Part shown: positions 19,075-27,360 of the stretch, piece by piece
How positions within the stretch are numbered: the stretch's first letter is position 1
Layout: every line of letters begins with the position of its first letter
Assembly: GCA_964541615.1 (NCBI GenBank)
Contig: CAZIRA010000006.1
Location: forward strand, 1-45,200
Length of the DNA stretch: 45,200 bases
Direction: 5' to 3'
Origin: UPXZ01 sp964541615
GTDB taxonomy: Bacteria > Bacteroidota > Bacteroidia > Bacteroidales > Paludibacteraceae
Program-made: the position numbers and the translations under genes
Notes under the pieces: model-generated
What the model saw: only the letters and a program-made list of their open reading frames with translations
Database searches by the model: none
What the model was told of the DNA's origin: nothing

Positions 19075-20426
19075 TGAGAAAGACATTTTTAATTATTGGA
19101 ATTGTGTTGCTCGGACTGAATCTGAGTTTGTCCGCACAGTTCAAAGAAGGAGAATTCAAGAATTGGGCAAAAACTCCGCCGATGGGTTGGAACAGCTGGG
19201 ATTGCTACGGCCCGACTGTGGAAGAGCACGAAGTGAAAAGCAATGCCGATTATATGGCAAAGCATTTGAAAAAATACGGTTGGGAATACATTGTGGTGGA
19301 TATTCGGTGGTTTGTGGAGAATGACAAAGCCGGCGGATACAACCAAACCGATCCTCGCTATGTGCTGGATGAATACGGACGTTATCAGCCGGCCGTGAAT
19401 CGTTTCCCCTCAGCAAAAGACGGTAAAGGATTCAAAGAATTGGCCGATTATGTGCATAAAAAAGGGCTGAAATTCGGGATTCACATTATGCGTGGCATTC
19501 CGAAGGAAGCTGTTGCTAAAAAGCTTCCAATCAAGGGAACAAACGGAATTACGGCCGATAAAATCTACACCGATTCGATTCAGTGCACTTGGTTAAGAGA
19601 TAATTACACCATTCTGGACGTGCCGGGAGCGCAGGAATATTACAATTCTATATTTGAACTGTATGCGTCGTGGGGAGTTGATTTTATCAAGATTGACGAC
19701 CTTTCCCGCCCGTACCACCAGACTGAAATTGAGATGATTCGCAAAGCGATTGATAAAAGCGGGCGAAAAATTGTGCTGAGCACTTCACCCGGTGAAACTC
19801 CTGTAGCAAAGGCCGATCACGTGAAAAACCACGCCAATATGTGGCGCATGGTGGACGATGTTTGGGACGAATGGCGTCATATCACCCATTTGATGAAAAT
19901 TTCCGAAAAATGGTACGATTATATCGAACCGACCTGGCCTGATTGCGATATGATTCCGCTGGGAAGGATTTCCATTCGTGGAGAAAGAGGCGCCGACCGG
20001 ATGTCTCGACTGACGAAAGATGAGCAGTACACACTGATGAATCTGTTTACCATTTTCAAATCTCCGCTGATGTTTGGTGGTGATCTGCCGAGCAATGATG
20101 CGTTTACTTTGTCATTATTGACCAATAAAAATGTCTTGAAAATGCACAAAGAAGGCACTGATGTAAGACAGCTTTATCAGCAGGATAAAAAACTGGCTAT
20201 CACTTCCAAAAACAGAAAAAACGGCGACATTTACCTAGCACTTTTCAATATTTCCGATGAAAAACAAAACAGAGAAGTGAAAGTCAAACTAAGTGATCTC
20301 GGACTTCAAAAATGCAAAGTGACCGAAATGTGGAACGGCAAGAAAATGGGAACTTATTCGGATGAAATCAGCGTGAGTCTTCGTTCACACGAGTCTGTTT
20401 TGTTGAAATTGAAGAAAGTAAAATAG
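19074..20426 (+). CDS. GH27 glycoside hydrolase (alpha-galactosidase or beta-L-arabinopyranosidase)
   Basis: A 450-residue secreted GH27 enzyme: signal peptide to about 22 (LSLSAQ), then the hallmark PPMGWNSWDCYG opening of the catalytic barrel. The nucleophile is D208 in FIKIDD and the acid/base D262 in WRMVDDVWD (R258 plus four). A C-terminal antiparallel beta domain from about 355 ends in HESVLLKLKKVK. Its start codon overlaps the GH31 stop by one base. GH27 is mostly alpha-galactosidase, but the family also contains beta-L-arabinopyranosidases. In an operon dominated by arabinose-specific families the latter is a real alternative that motifs cannot settle. Confidence 0.9.
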   Translation: MRKTFLIIGIVLLGLNLSLSAQFKEGEFKNWAKTPPMGWNSWDCYGPTVEEHEVKSNADYMAKHLKKYGWEYIVVDIRWFVENDKAGGYNQTDPRYVLDEYGRYQPAVNRFPSAKDGKGFKELADYVHKKGLKFGIHIMRGIPKEAVAKKLPIKGTNGITADKIYTDSIQCTWLRDNYTILDVPGAQEYYNSIFELYASWGVDFIKIDDLSRPYHQTEIEMIRKAIDKSGRKIVLSTSPGETPVAKADHVKNHANMWRMVDDVWDEWRHITHLMKISEKWYDYIEPTWPDCDMIPLGRISIRGERGADRMSRLTKDEQYTLMNLFTIFKSPLMFGGDLPSNDAFTLSLLTNKNVLKMHKEGTDVRQLYQQDKKLAITSKNRKNGDIYLALFNISDEKQNREVKVKLSDLGLQKCKVTEMWNGKKMGTYSDEISVSLRSHESVLLKLKKVK

Positions 20427-20456
20427 CTAATTCAGATGATTAGATTTGATTAAGAA

Positions 20457-21515
20457 ATGGATATGAAAAAAATCTTTTTATTCCTTTTTATCCAGCTTTT
20501 GTTTATTCCCCAGGTTACTTTTGCAAAGAAAGCCCCGAAGGAAAAAGATATGAAAGCCTATCTGATGGTCTATTTCAAAGATGCCACCCACAGCCTGTAT
20601 ATGGCTTTGAGCAAGGACGGTTACACTTTCACGGATGTGAATAACGGCGAGCCGATCATTGCCGGCGATACCATTGCGGAGCAAAAAGGGATTCGCGATC
20701 CGCATATTTTCCGTGCTCCGAACGGGATGTTTTATATGGCGTTGACCGATTTGCATATTTTTGCGCAACGTGCCGGTTATCGGGATACAGAATGGCAACG
20801 AGATGGAGGGAAATACGGCTGGGGAAACAATCGGGCGCTGGTTTTGATGAAATCCAAAGACCTGATCAACTGGTCGCACACAAGCTATCGGGTTGACAAG
20901 GCATTTCCCGAATTATGGGACATTGGCTGTGCCTGGGCGCCGGAAATCACTTTCGACGACAAGGCAAAAAAGGTGATGCTCTACTATTCCATGCGGTTTG
21001 GAAAAGGGGTAAACAAAATTTATTACGCCTATATGAACGATGATTTTACAGCAATGGAGACCAAACCGGAACTGCTTTTCCAATATCCCGATACCACGAA
21101 ATCTTACATTGACGGCGATATCACCAAAGTCGGCGATAAATACCACCTTTTCTATGTTTCGCACGACGGAACTGCCGGTATAAAGCAAGCGGTTTCTGAC
21201 CGGATAAATGGTGGCTACGAGTACGATCCTACGTGGTACGACCCCGAAAAAGGCGGTTGCGAAGCTCCGAATGTATGGAAGAGGATCGGCGAGGATAAAT
21301 GGGTGCTGATGTACGATATTTACAGCATTAAACCGCATAATTTTGGTTTTATTGAAACGTCGGATTTCAAGAATTTTGAGAATCTGGGGCATTTCAATAA
21401 AGGAGTAATGAAAACAACCAATTTCTCCGAACAAAAACACGCCAGCGTCATTCACCTGACCAGAAAAGAAGCCAATAAACTGGCAAAACGCTGGGGATTA
21501 AAAATGAAATTTTAG
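20457..21515 (+). CDS. GH43 glycoside hydrolase (arabinofuranosidase/xylosidase-type propeller)
   Basis: A 352-residue single-domain GH43 protein with a signal peptide ending near residue 23 (VTFAK). ATG at 20463 (second Met) is an equally good start. The five-bladed propeller carries the base D81 in IRDPHIF, an aspartate pair D219/D221 in YIDGD and the acid E269 in GGCEAPNVW. It is visibly related to the first GH43 module of the trimodular protein: both have AYL..YF near the start, RDPHI, DLINW, IDGD and a similar end, which suggests an intragenomic duplication. It sits 30 bases after GH27 and 11 bases before the GH51 gene. Activity on arabinosyl or xylosyl linkages is a family-level inference. 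Confidence 0.88.
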   Translation: MDMKKIFLFLFIQLLFIPQVTFAKKAPKEKDMKAYLMVYFKDATHSLYMALSKDGYTFTDVNNGEPIIAGDTIAEQKGIRDPHIFRAPNGMFYMALTDLHIFAQRAGYRDTEWQRDGGKYGWGNNRALVLMKSKDLINWSHTSYRVDKAFPELWDIGCAWAPEITFDDKAKKVMLYYSMRFGKGVNKIYYAYMNDDFTAMETKPELLFQYPDTTKSYIDGDITKVGDKYHLFYVSHDGTAGIKQAVSDRINGGYEYDPTWYDPEKGGCEAPNVWKRIGEDKWVLMYDIYSIKPHNFGFIETSDFKNFENLGHFNKGVMKTTNFSEQKHASVIHLTRKEANKLAKRWGLKMKF

Positions 21516-21526
21516 TAGAAAAAAGT

Positions 21527-24100
21527 ATGAAGAAGTATTTCAGTTTTGCGTTGATAATTATATTCAGCTTGCAAATTTATGCCCAAAGCACATTGAACAG
21601 CAAGCCGGATTCGGTTTATCTTTTGTCGTACGCAACCACCAAGAACCGGGGTCACAACGGCCTGCATTACGCTTGGAGCCACGATGGGAAATCCTGGAAC
21701 AAAGTGAGCAACGAATTTAGTTTTGTAAAAAGCGATTACGGCTCCTGGGGCTCTCAGAAAAGGATGTTGTCTCCGTTTGTAATCTTTGGAAAAGACAATA
21801 AATGGCACGCTATATGGTCGCTGAATGAAGATGAAAGCCGATTTGCACACGCCGAATCGGATGATTTGATAAGTTGGAGGCGCCAAAGTTATCCCGATAT
21901 CAAGGAAGGAAATTTTTTGGATCCGATCGTTAATTTTATTCCCAATTCAAACAATTATTCGGTTCTTTTCAAAAGTGGAGATCAGCTTAAGAAAGTTACT
22001 ACTTCCGATTTTAAAACTTATTCTGAAGAATCATTAATTGCTCAATCCGAGTACAAAGATCCGCGAAAAACTTTTGAAATTGACGGTGAAAATGTAACCG
22101 GAAACATGCACCGTGTTTCGTGGTGGACACTAGACAAAATCCTGAATCACGCAGAACTAAAGAATTACAAAAACCTGCTTTACAGTGAAACGACAAGCCA
22201 GGATGCGGTTCGCTTTGCCGGATTAAAACCTGTGGATGTGACCGTAAAAGCCATTCCTGAAAACTCCAAAGAAATTTCGGATATGTTGATCGGGATTTTT
22301 TACGAAGATATCAACTACGCTGCGGACGGCGGGCTCTATGCCGAACTGGTGCAAAACCGGAGTTTTGAATATACACCTTCCGACAGGAACAACCGCGACC
22401 AGTCCTGGAATCACAGCCATTCGTGGAGTCTTTCGGATCAAAGCGATTTGGAGTTTGAAACTGCTTCTCCCATTCATGAAAATAATCCAACCTACGCAGT
22501 TTTGGATCTGAAAAATCCGGGTGTTGCGTTGTCGAATGTTGGTTTTGCAGGAATTGTGATCAGGCAGGGAGAAAAGTACGATTTTTCGGTGTTTACCAAA
22601 CAAATTTCAGGAAAGACCAGTCAGGTGAAAGTTCGCCTTGTTGATGAGAAAGGAGAAATTCTGGCTGAAAACAACGTGAGAATTCCAACTTCAAAATGGA
22701 GCAAACAACAAACCGTATTATCTGCAAAAAGTGGCTCAAATAATGCTGTGCTTCAGTTTATTCCGTCCGGAAATGGTAAGCTGGCAGTTGACATGGTTTC
22801 GCTTTTCCCACAAAAAACTTTCATGGGGAGAAAGAACGGTTTGCGTGCCGATTTAGCACAAACATTGGCAGATATGAAGCCTCGTTTTATCCGTTTTCCG
22901 GGCGGTTGTGTGGCTCACGGTGATGGAATTCATAATATTTATGACTGGAAAAAAACGGTAGGACCTATAGAGACCCGTAAAGGACAGCGGAATATCTGGA
23001 ATTACCACCAAACGGGCGGTTTAGGTTATTTTGAATACTTTCAGTTTTGTGAAGACGTTGGAGCTGTGCCTCTTCCGGTAGTTGCGGCGGGCGTACCTTG
23101 CCAGAATTCGGCTCACGGCGGTCAGAACGGCGGAATCCCGATGTGCGACATGGGTGATTATGTGCAGGATGTACTTGATTTGATTGAGTGGGCAAACGGT
23201 GATCCGAAGACTTCCCGATGGGCAAAAATGCGTGCCGAAGCAGGACATCCGAAACCATTCAACCTGAAATATGTCGGTGTGGGAAATGAAGATTTGATTA
23301 CTGATGTTTTTGAGGAAAGATTCAAAATGATTTTTGATGCAGTGAAAGAAAAATATCCTGAAATCGTGGTAATTGGTACGGTAGGACCATTTTTCGAAGG
23401 AACAGATTACGATGAAGGCTGGGATCTGGCAACCCGAATGGATGTTCCAATTGTCGATGAACATTACTACGTAAGTCCGGGCTGGTACATTCACAATCAG
23501 GATTACTACGACAAATACGATCGAACAAAATCGAAGGTTTATCTGGGCGAATATGCCTCACACATGCACGGAAGACCGAATAATCTGGAAACAGCACTGA
23601 CCGAAGCCCTGCATCTGATCAATATCGAGCGAAACGGTGACGTTGTACATATGACTTCCTACGCACCGCTTTTGGCGAAAGACGGCTTCACGCAGTGGAA
23701 TCCTGATTTGATTTATTTTAATAACACCGAAGTGAAACCTACCGTAGGTTACGAAGTGCAAAAATTGTTTGGTAACAACTCTGGAACTCAGTATATACCA
23801 GCCAAAGTTAACGTGGACAACTGGCGGGAGGACGTGAAAAAACGCTTTGCAATTTCCATTGTGAAAGAGCCTCAATCGGGTGATTTGATTGTAAAAATGG
23901 TGAATTTGTTGCCTGAATCTGCAAATGTGAAATTAGATTTGCCGGTATCAGATTCTTCCAGGGCTACTATGTCAATCCTTACCGGAAATCCGGCCGACCG
24001 TAAACTCACCCCAACTACAAGCGAGGTTTCGTTAAGCAAAGATTCTCCGATAGAATTGAAAGCCTATTCGCTGACGATTTTGAGGATGAGTGGTAAGTAG
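21527..24100 (+). CDS. GH51 alpha-L-arabinofuranosidase with N-terminal degenerate GH43-like domain
   Basis: An 857-residue secreted protein, last in the operon. Signal peptide ends near 20 (QIYAQ). Residues about 25-225 look like blades of a GH43-type propeller (LHYAWSHDGKSW, HAESDDLISW), but the catalytic RDP motif is replaced (RMLSPFVIF), so this part is probably inactive and may bind glycan. From about 235 comes the GH51-associated N-terminal beta region (IGIFYEDINYAADGG), a carbohydrate-binding-like insert (about 320-425), and the GH51 barrel with acid/base E588 (VGNEDL) and nucleophile E675 (YLGEYASH), then a C-terminal beta domain. The alpha-L-arabinofuranosidase call is strong for the GH51 part. 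It is followed by a terminator shared with the convergent GH29 gene. Confidence 0.9.
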   Translation: MKKYFSFALIIIFSLQIYAQSTLNSKPDSVYLLSYATTKNRGHNGLHYAWSHDGKSWNKVSNEFSFVKSDYGSWGSQKRMLSPFVIFGKDNKWHAIWSLNEDESRFAHAESDDLISWRRQSYPDIKEGNFLDPIVNFIPNSNNYSVLFKSGDQLKKVTTSDFKTYSEESLIAQSEYKDPRKTFEIDGENVTGNMHRVSWWTLDKILNHAELKNYKNLLYSETTSQDAVRFAGLKPVDVTVKAIPENSKEISDMLIGIFYEDINYAADGGLYAELVQNRSFEYTPSDRNNRDQSWNHSHSWSLSDQSDLEFETASPIHENNPTYAVLDLKNPGVALSNVGFAGIVIRQGEKYDFSVFTKQISGKTSQVKVRLVDEKGEILAENNVRIPTSKWSKQQTVLSAKSGSNNAVLQFIPSGNGKLAVDMVSLFPQKTFMGRKNGLRADLAQTLADMKPRFIRFPGGCVAHGDGIHNIYDWKKTVGPIETRKGQRNIWNYHQTGGLGYFEYFQFCEDVGAVPLPVVAAGVPCQNSAHGGQNGGIPMCDMGDYVQDVLDLIEWANGDPKTSRWAKMRAEAGHPKPFNLKYVGVGNEDLITDVFEERFKMIFDAVKEKYPEIVVIGTVGPFFEGTDYDEGWDLATRMDVPIVDEHYYVSPGWYIHNQDYYDKYDRTKSKVYLGEYASHMHGRPNNLETALTEALHLINIERNGDVVHMTSYAPLLAKDGFTQWNPDLIYFNNTEVKPTVGYEVQKLFGNNSGTQYIPAKVNVDNWREDVKKRFAISIVKEPQSGDLIVKMVNLLPESANVKLDLPVSDSSRATMSILTGNPADRKLTPTTSEVSLSKDSPIELKAYSLTILRMSGK

Positions 24101-24118
24101 AAAAATCAGTATAAATGG

Positions 24119-24158
24119 AAAAAATCCCGCTTCTTCATTCTGGAAACGGGATTTTTTT
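24119..24158. terminator. Bidirectional terminator between GH51 and GH29 genes
   Basis: AAAAAATCCCG (24119-24129) pairs with CGGGATTTTTT (24147-24157) across a 17-nt loop and is followed by further T residues. The A-rich outer left arm makes it work for the convergent GH29 gene as well. Confidence 0.85.
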
Positions 24159-24163
24159 GTTTT

Positions 24164-26242
24164 TTAAAATCTCACCTCCACATTATTCATCCTCAGCGGT
24201 GAAACTTTCGAATCAGGGTTCGATTCTTTGATGGAAAGCTGGTGAGTAGCTGATTTTTTCAGTTTGAAAGCGGGTAATTTCATTTTGTAATGTATCCACC
24301 CGGTTATTGGCGTGATACTGAAATTCAATCGGTCGGCTTTGTGGTTGAAGTATTTGATTAGCAGTTGATTTTTCCCTTTCTCAAGCGGGAGAACTACGAT
24401 TTCTTTCTGATATTCGTCTTGCGTTGGAAGTAAATGGGCAGTAATGTATTTCCCGTTCAGCAAGAGGTAAACTCCGTTTCCACTGCCAATTTCAACGGCG
24501 ATATTCTGATTTTCAGTGCTTTCGATTTCTTGAAGGAAAAGTACACTTTGGCGTGGATTCAGCTCCATTTCATGCTTTTCTTCGTAGTTGAAATTCTCAA
24601 TCTTTTTCCAATTCGATGTGTAAATATTTCCCTGATTTTCTTCTTCTACATATCCGAAAACTCCTTTACCGTTTTTTGTATAAAGATTTCCAAACCTGAA
24701 GTCAAAAGGAGCGTTAAAGTCAACCCGTTCAATAGTTGTAGATGGATTCAGCTTAACTACTTTCTCTTCGTTATCTACACGAACCATGATTTCTTTGCCG
24801 ATTTCATTTTCCGTAAAAGTAATTTCCGGAGTAATTTCTTTCTTATTAGTCTGAAAATCCCACGTGTAGCCGGTCAGGCTTTTGTAACCACAATAATAAT
24901 CCAAGCTGGAATGACCAAATTCAGGAACTGCATTCCACGCCGTAAGATGGTTTGTATGGATAACTTCTGATGGTAGAACAGTGAATTTATCTTTGAAAGT
25001 GACTTTCAAAACTGTCAATGGAGTAATATTGGTATTGTCCGGGATATTGATTCGGACTGAATTATTTTTTCGGTTTTGGTTAAAACGACATTTAGCTCTG
25101 GAAGAAAGCACTTCGATATTTGCTATTTTTCCTGAAAACCCACTCAAATCGATGGATTGATTGTCGTTTTTTACAAACAGGTACAAGTTGTTATTTTTGG
25201 TTGTGATATCGCCCCACGAAAATGCATGTGGAAAAGGATTTGCTTTGGAGGCATATATTGCTTCGGAGTTGGCTTTGATCCATTCTCCCATTTTTTTCAG
25301 CACTTCACTTTCAAATTCAACCACGGATCCATTGCCTCTCGGACCAATATTCAGCAAATAATTTCCACCACGGCTGATGACTTTCACTAAGCTGGCAATT
25401 TTTTCATTTACTTTTTCCTGCACGCTTCCTCTTTTTTGCCATGAGCGATAACCCCATGTTTCGTCAAACATAGATGCGGCCGTTTGCCACGGAACACTCA
25501 TTTTGTAATCAGGATATTCGTTATCGGCCATCACGCTGAAATCCACGTAGTTATTGCCCAGTCGTCCGCTAATCATGCATTCTGGCTGCAGGCGGTTCAC
25601 AAGATCGTAGAGGCCTTTGCTCTGCTCGGGAGTGAGCGAACCCATGTCAAACCAAATTTCGGAAATTGGGCCGTAACTGGTCATGATTTCTTCCACCTGT
25701 TTCAGATTGAATTGATAATGTTCGGGCGTGAGCGGATCGGCGTTGTGGCTGGAAATGGGGTAGGCCTGCGGAAAATTCCAGTCGATCAGCGAAAAATAAA
25801 CCGCAAAATCGATTCCGCCCCGTTTGCAGGCTTCTGCAAGTTCTTTCATCAAATCTCGCTTGTAGGGCGTTGCATCCACAATATTGAACTTTGTGAACTG
25901 AGAATGATACAGGCAAAATCCGTCGTGGTGCTTGGAGGTAAAAACAATGGAGCGCATTCCGGCTTCTTTGGCCAGCGCCACAATTTCGTCGGCATTCCAT
26001 TCGGTTGGATTAAAATTTTTGGCAGAATCGGCATACCAGTCGCTGAAAATTCCCGCAAATGACTGGATTTGCTCGCTGTAACCGCGGATAATTGGCTTGC
26101 CCTCATACACGCCTCCGTAGGCAGAGTAAAGTCCAAAATGAATAAACATGGAATACTTTTGACCGATCCATTTTTGGGTGGGTTTTTGGGCGTAAGTAAC
26201 TGTTGCAACGCACAAAATAAGGGCAAACAAGTATTTTTTCAT
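24164..26242 (-). CDS. GH29 alpha-L-fucosidase
   Basis: A 692-residue secreted enzyme with signal peptide ending VTYAQ (about 19). The catalytic barrel (about 20-340) shows MFIHFGLYS, the fucose-pocket motif SKHHDGF (103-109) and the nucleophile D199 in EIWFDMGS. The acid/base cannot be assigned by eye, as usual for GH29. After the barrel come a short beta domain (about 340-420) and a long C-terminal beta-rich portion with a probable carbohydrate-binding module (VEIGSGNGVYLLLNGKY and following). It has its own promoter and is convergent with the hydrolase operon, so it may respond to different signals. Removal of terminal alpha-L-fucose from plant or host glycans is the expected role. Confidence 0.92.
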   Translation of the reverse strand: MKKYLFALILCVATVTYAQKPTQKWIGQKYSMFIHFGLYSAYGGVYEGKPIIRGYSEQIQSFAGIFSDWYADSAKNFNPTEWNADEIVALAKEAGMRSIVFTSKHHDGFCLYHSQFTKFNIVDATPYKRDLMKELAEACKRGGIDFAVYFSLIDWNFPQAYPISSHNADPLTPEHYQFNLKQVEEIMTSYGPISEIWFDMGSLTPEQSKGLYDLVNRLQPECMISGRLGNNYVDFSVMADNEYPDYKMSVPWQTAASMFDETWGYRSWQKRGSVQEKVNEKIASLVKVISRGGNYLLNIGPRGNGSVVEFESEVLKKMGEWIKANSEAIYASKANPFPHAFSWGDITTKNNNLYLFVKNDNQSIDLSGFSGKIANIEVLSSRAKCRFNQNRKNNSVRINIPDNTNITPLTVLKVTFKDKFTVLPSEVIHTNHLTAWNAVPEFGHSSLDYYCGYKSLTGYTWDFQTNKKEITPEITFTENEIGKEIMVRVDNEEKVVKLNPSTTIERVDFNAPFDFRFGNLYTKNGKGVFGYVEEENQGNIYTSNWKKIENFNYEEKHEMELNPRQSVLFLQEIESTENQNIAVEIGSGNGVYLLLNGKYITAHLLPTQDEYQKEIVVLPLEKGKNQLLIKYFNHKADRLNFSITPITGWIHYKMKLPAFKLKKSATHQLSIKESNPDSKVSPLRMNNVEVRF

Positions 26243-26268
26243 ATAGCTTTTGATTTTTGAACTTCTTA

Positions 26269-26276
26269 CAAAAATA
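26269..26276 (-). promoter_or_regulatory. -7 box for the GH29 gene
   Basis: TATTTTTG on the minus strand, exact TAnnTTTG, about 27 bases before the GH29 start codon. No clear -33 element. Confidence 0.55.
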
Positions 26277-26389
26277 GTGATTTACAATGGAAATTATGGC
26301 CTGAACAAAAAATGTTTTACTGATAAAATGAAAATGTTATTTAGAATTAATACAAAAACCTCTCGTTTCGAAACATTATGAAAGAAATA

Positions 26390-26420
26390 TTGCCATAAAC
26401 ATAAAAAATTTATACTTTTG
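26390..26420 (+). promoter_or_regulatory. Promoter of the XRE/cupin regulator gene
   Basis: TTG at 26390-26392, a 20-bp spacer and TACTTTTG at 26413-26420 form a near-ideal Bacteroidetes promoter. Transcription should begin near 26427, which excludes the upstream in-frame ATG at 26418 and supports the start at 26469. Confidence 0.7.
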
Positions 26421-26468
26421 CGCTTTGAAAAACTTCAAACAATAACATTAACTCAAAAATCATTCTAT

Positions 26469-27035
26469 ATGAACGAGGTAACCAAAAAAATTAAAACCCT
26501 TTGTTCGGATAAAAATATTTCCACAAAAGAGTTGGCCAAACGCTCCGGCCTTACATTGGAGCAAATCAAGCTGATTGATTCAAGTGATAAAATACCGTCA
26601 TTATCGTCGCTAATCAAGATTGCAAGGGCCCTCGGAGTGCGTATAGGAACTTTTCTTGACGATTCAGAAAACTTCGGTCCGGTAGTCAACAGAAGTGCTG
26701 ACAACCTGCGTCCCGCCACGTTTTCAAGCCAACTGTCAACCAACAATTCACACATGGATTTTTTCTCACTTGCATCACGTAAAGCAGGACGCGCTATGGA
26801 GCCGTTTATCATAGACATCAAACCGGGTGAAGAGGGCGAAATGATCTCCTCATCGCATGAAGGCGAAGAATTCATTTATGTACTGAGTGGCTCAATTTCG
26901 GTCACTTACGGAAACGAAACAATTCTACTGAATACCGGGGACAGTATTTATTACGATTCTATTGTGGATCATTTAATTACGACTCCGACCGGCGAACCAG
27001 CTCAGATACTGGCAGTGGTGTATTCGCCTTTTTAG
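26469..27035 (+). CDS. XRE-family helix-turn-helix regulator with cupin sensor domain
   Basis: A 188-residue transcription regulator: an XRE helix-turn-helix at about 5-60 (STKELAKRSGLTLEQIKLI, then PSLSSLIKIARALGV) joined to a C-terminal cupin at about 110-185 (EGEEFIYVLSGSISV, then GDSIYYDS). A longer frame from an ATG at 26418 is rejected because that codon overlaps the -7 box and would precede the transcript. HTH-cupin proteins typically bind a small-molecule ligand in the cupin barrel. The gene directly downstream, across an assembly gap, is an acyl-CoA ligase, a pairing I recall as common in Bacteroidales. Regulation of fatty-acid activation is therefore plausible but inferred. Confidence 0.9.
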   Translation: MNEVTKKIKTLCSDKNISTKELAKRSGLTLEQIKLIDSSDKIPSLSSLIKIARALGVRIGTFLDDSENFGPVVNRSADNLRPATFSSQLSTNNSHMDFFSLASRKAGRAMEPFIIDIKPGEEGEMISSSHEGEEFIYVLSGSISVTYGNETILLNTGDSIYYDSIVDHLITTPTGEPAQILAVVYSPF

Positions 27036-27198
27036 ACCGCTGAGCTGAATGAACACGAGAAAGAGCCAGGGTAAAAGTTAAAAGAGCCACAAGACATTTT
27101 AAGCGATAATGCTTTGCGATATTACTTTGTGATAGAGCCTTCAGCGATAAAACTGTATGCGATTATTACTACTCTTAAACTTCGGGCTTCGTGCTCCT

Positions 27199-27356
27199 AT
27201 CTTCTGATTTTTTCTATTTCAAATTTCTNNNNNNNNNNNNNNNNNNNNNNNNNNNNNNNNNNNNNNNNNNNNNNNNNNNNNNNNNNNNNNNNNNNNNNNN
27301 NNNNNNNNNNNNNNNNNNNNNNNNNNNNATTTCTAACTTCTGATTTCTAATTTTAA
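27199..27356. repeat. Degenerate heptameric tandem repeat containing the assembly gap
   Basis: Left of the gap, 27202-27228 reads as T-rich near-heptads (TTCTGAT, TTCAAAT, TTCT). Right of it, 27329-27356 reads ATTTCTA, ACTTCTG, ATTTCTA, ATTTTAA. Both sides fit a consensus close to TTCTRAT with 7-bp period, so the missing sequence is probably more of the same array. Confidence 0.55.
27229..27328. other. Scaffold gap (100 N)
   Basis: Exactly 100 unknown bases, the conventional filler for a gap of unknown length. It lies in the spacer between the XRE/cupin gene and the acyl-CoA ligase gene and interrupts no recognised coding sequence. The real length may differ. Confidence 0.98.
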
Positions 27357-27360
27357 AAAG

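Noticed and set aside
20913..21455. 180-codon antisense frame inside the GH43 gene
   Set aside because: Shadow of the GH43 coding frame; the sense strand carries intact catalytic motifs.
25484..26062. 192-codon frame antisense to the GH29 gene
   Set aside because: Falls inside the conserved fucosidase catalytic barrel; no start signal or family match.
24164..26242. GH29 gene as part of the five-gene hydrolase operon
   Set aside because: It is on the opposite strand with its own promoter, and a bidirectional terminator separates them; functional linkage remains possible.
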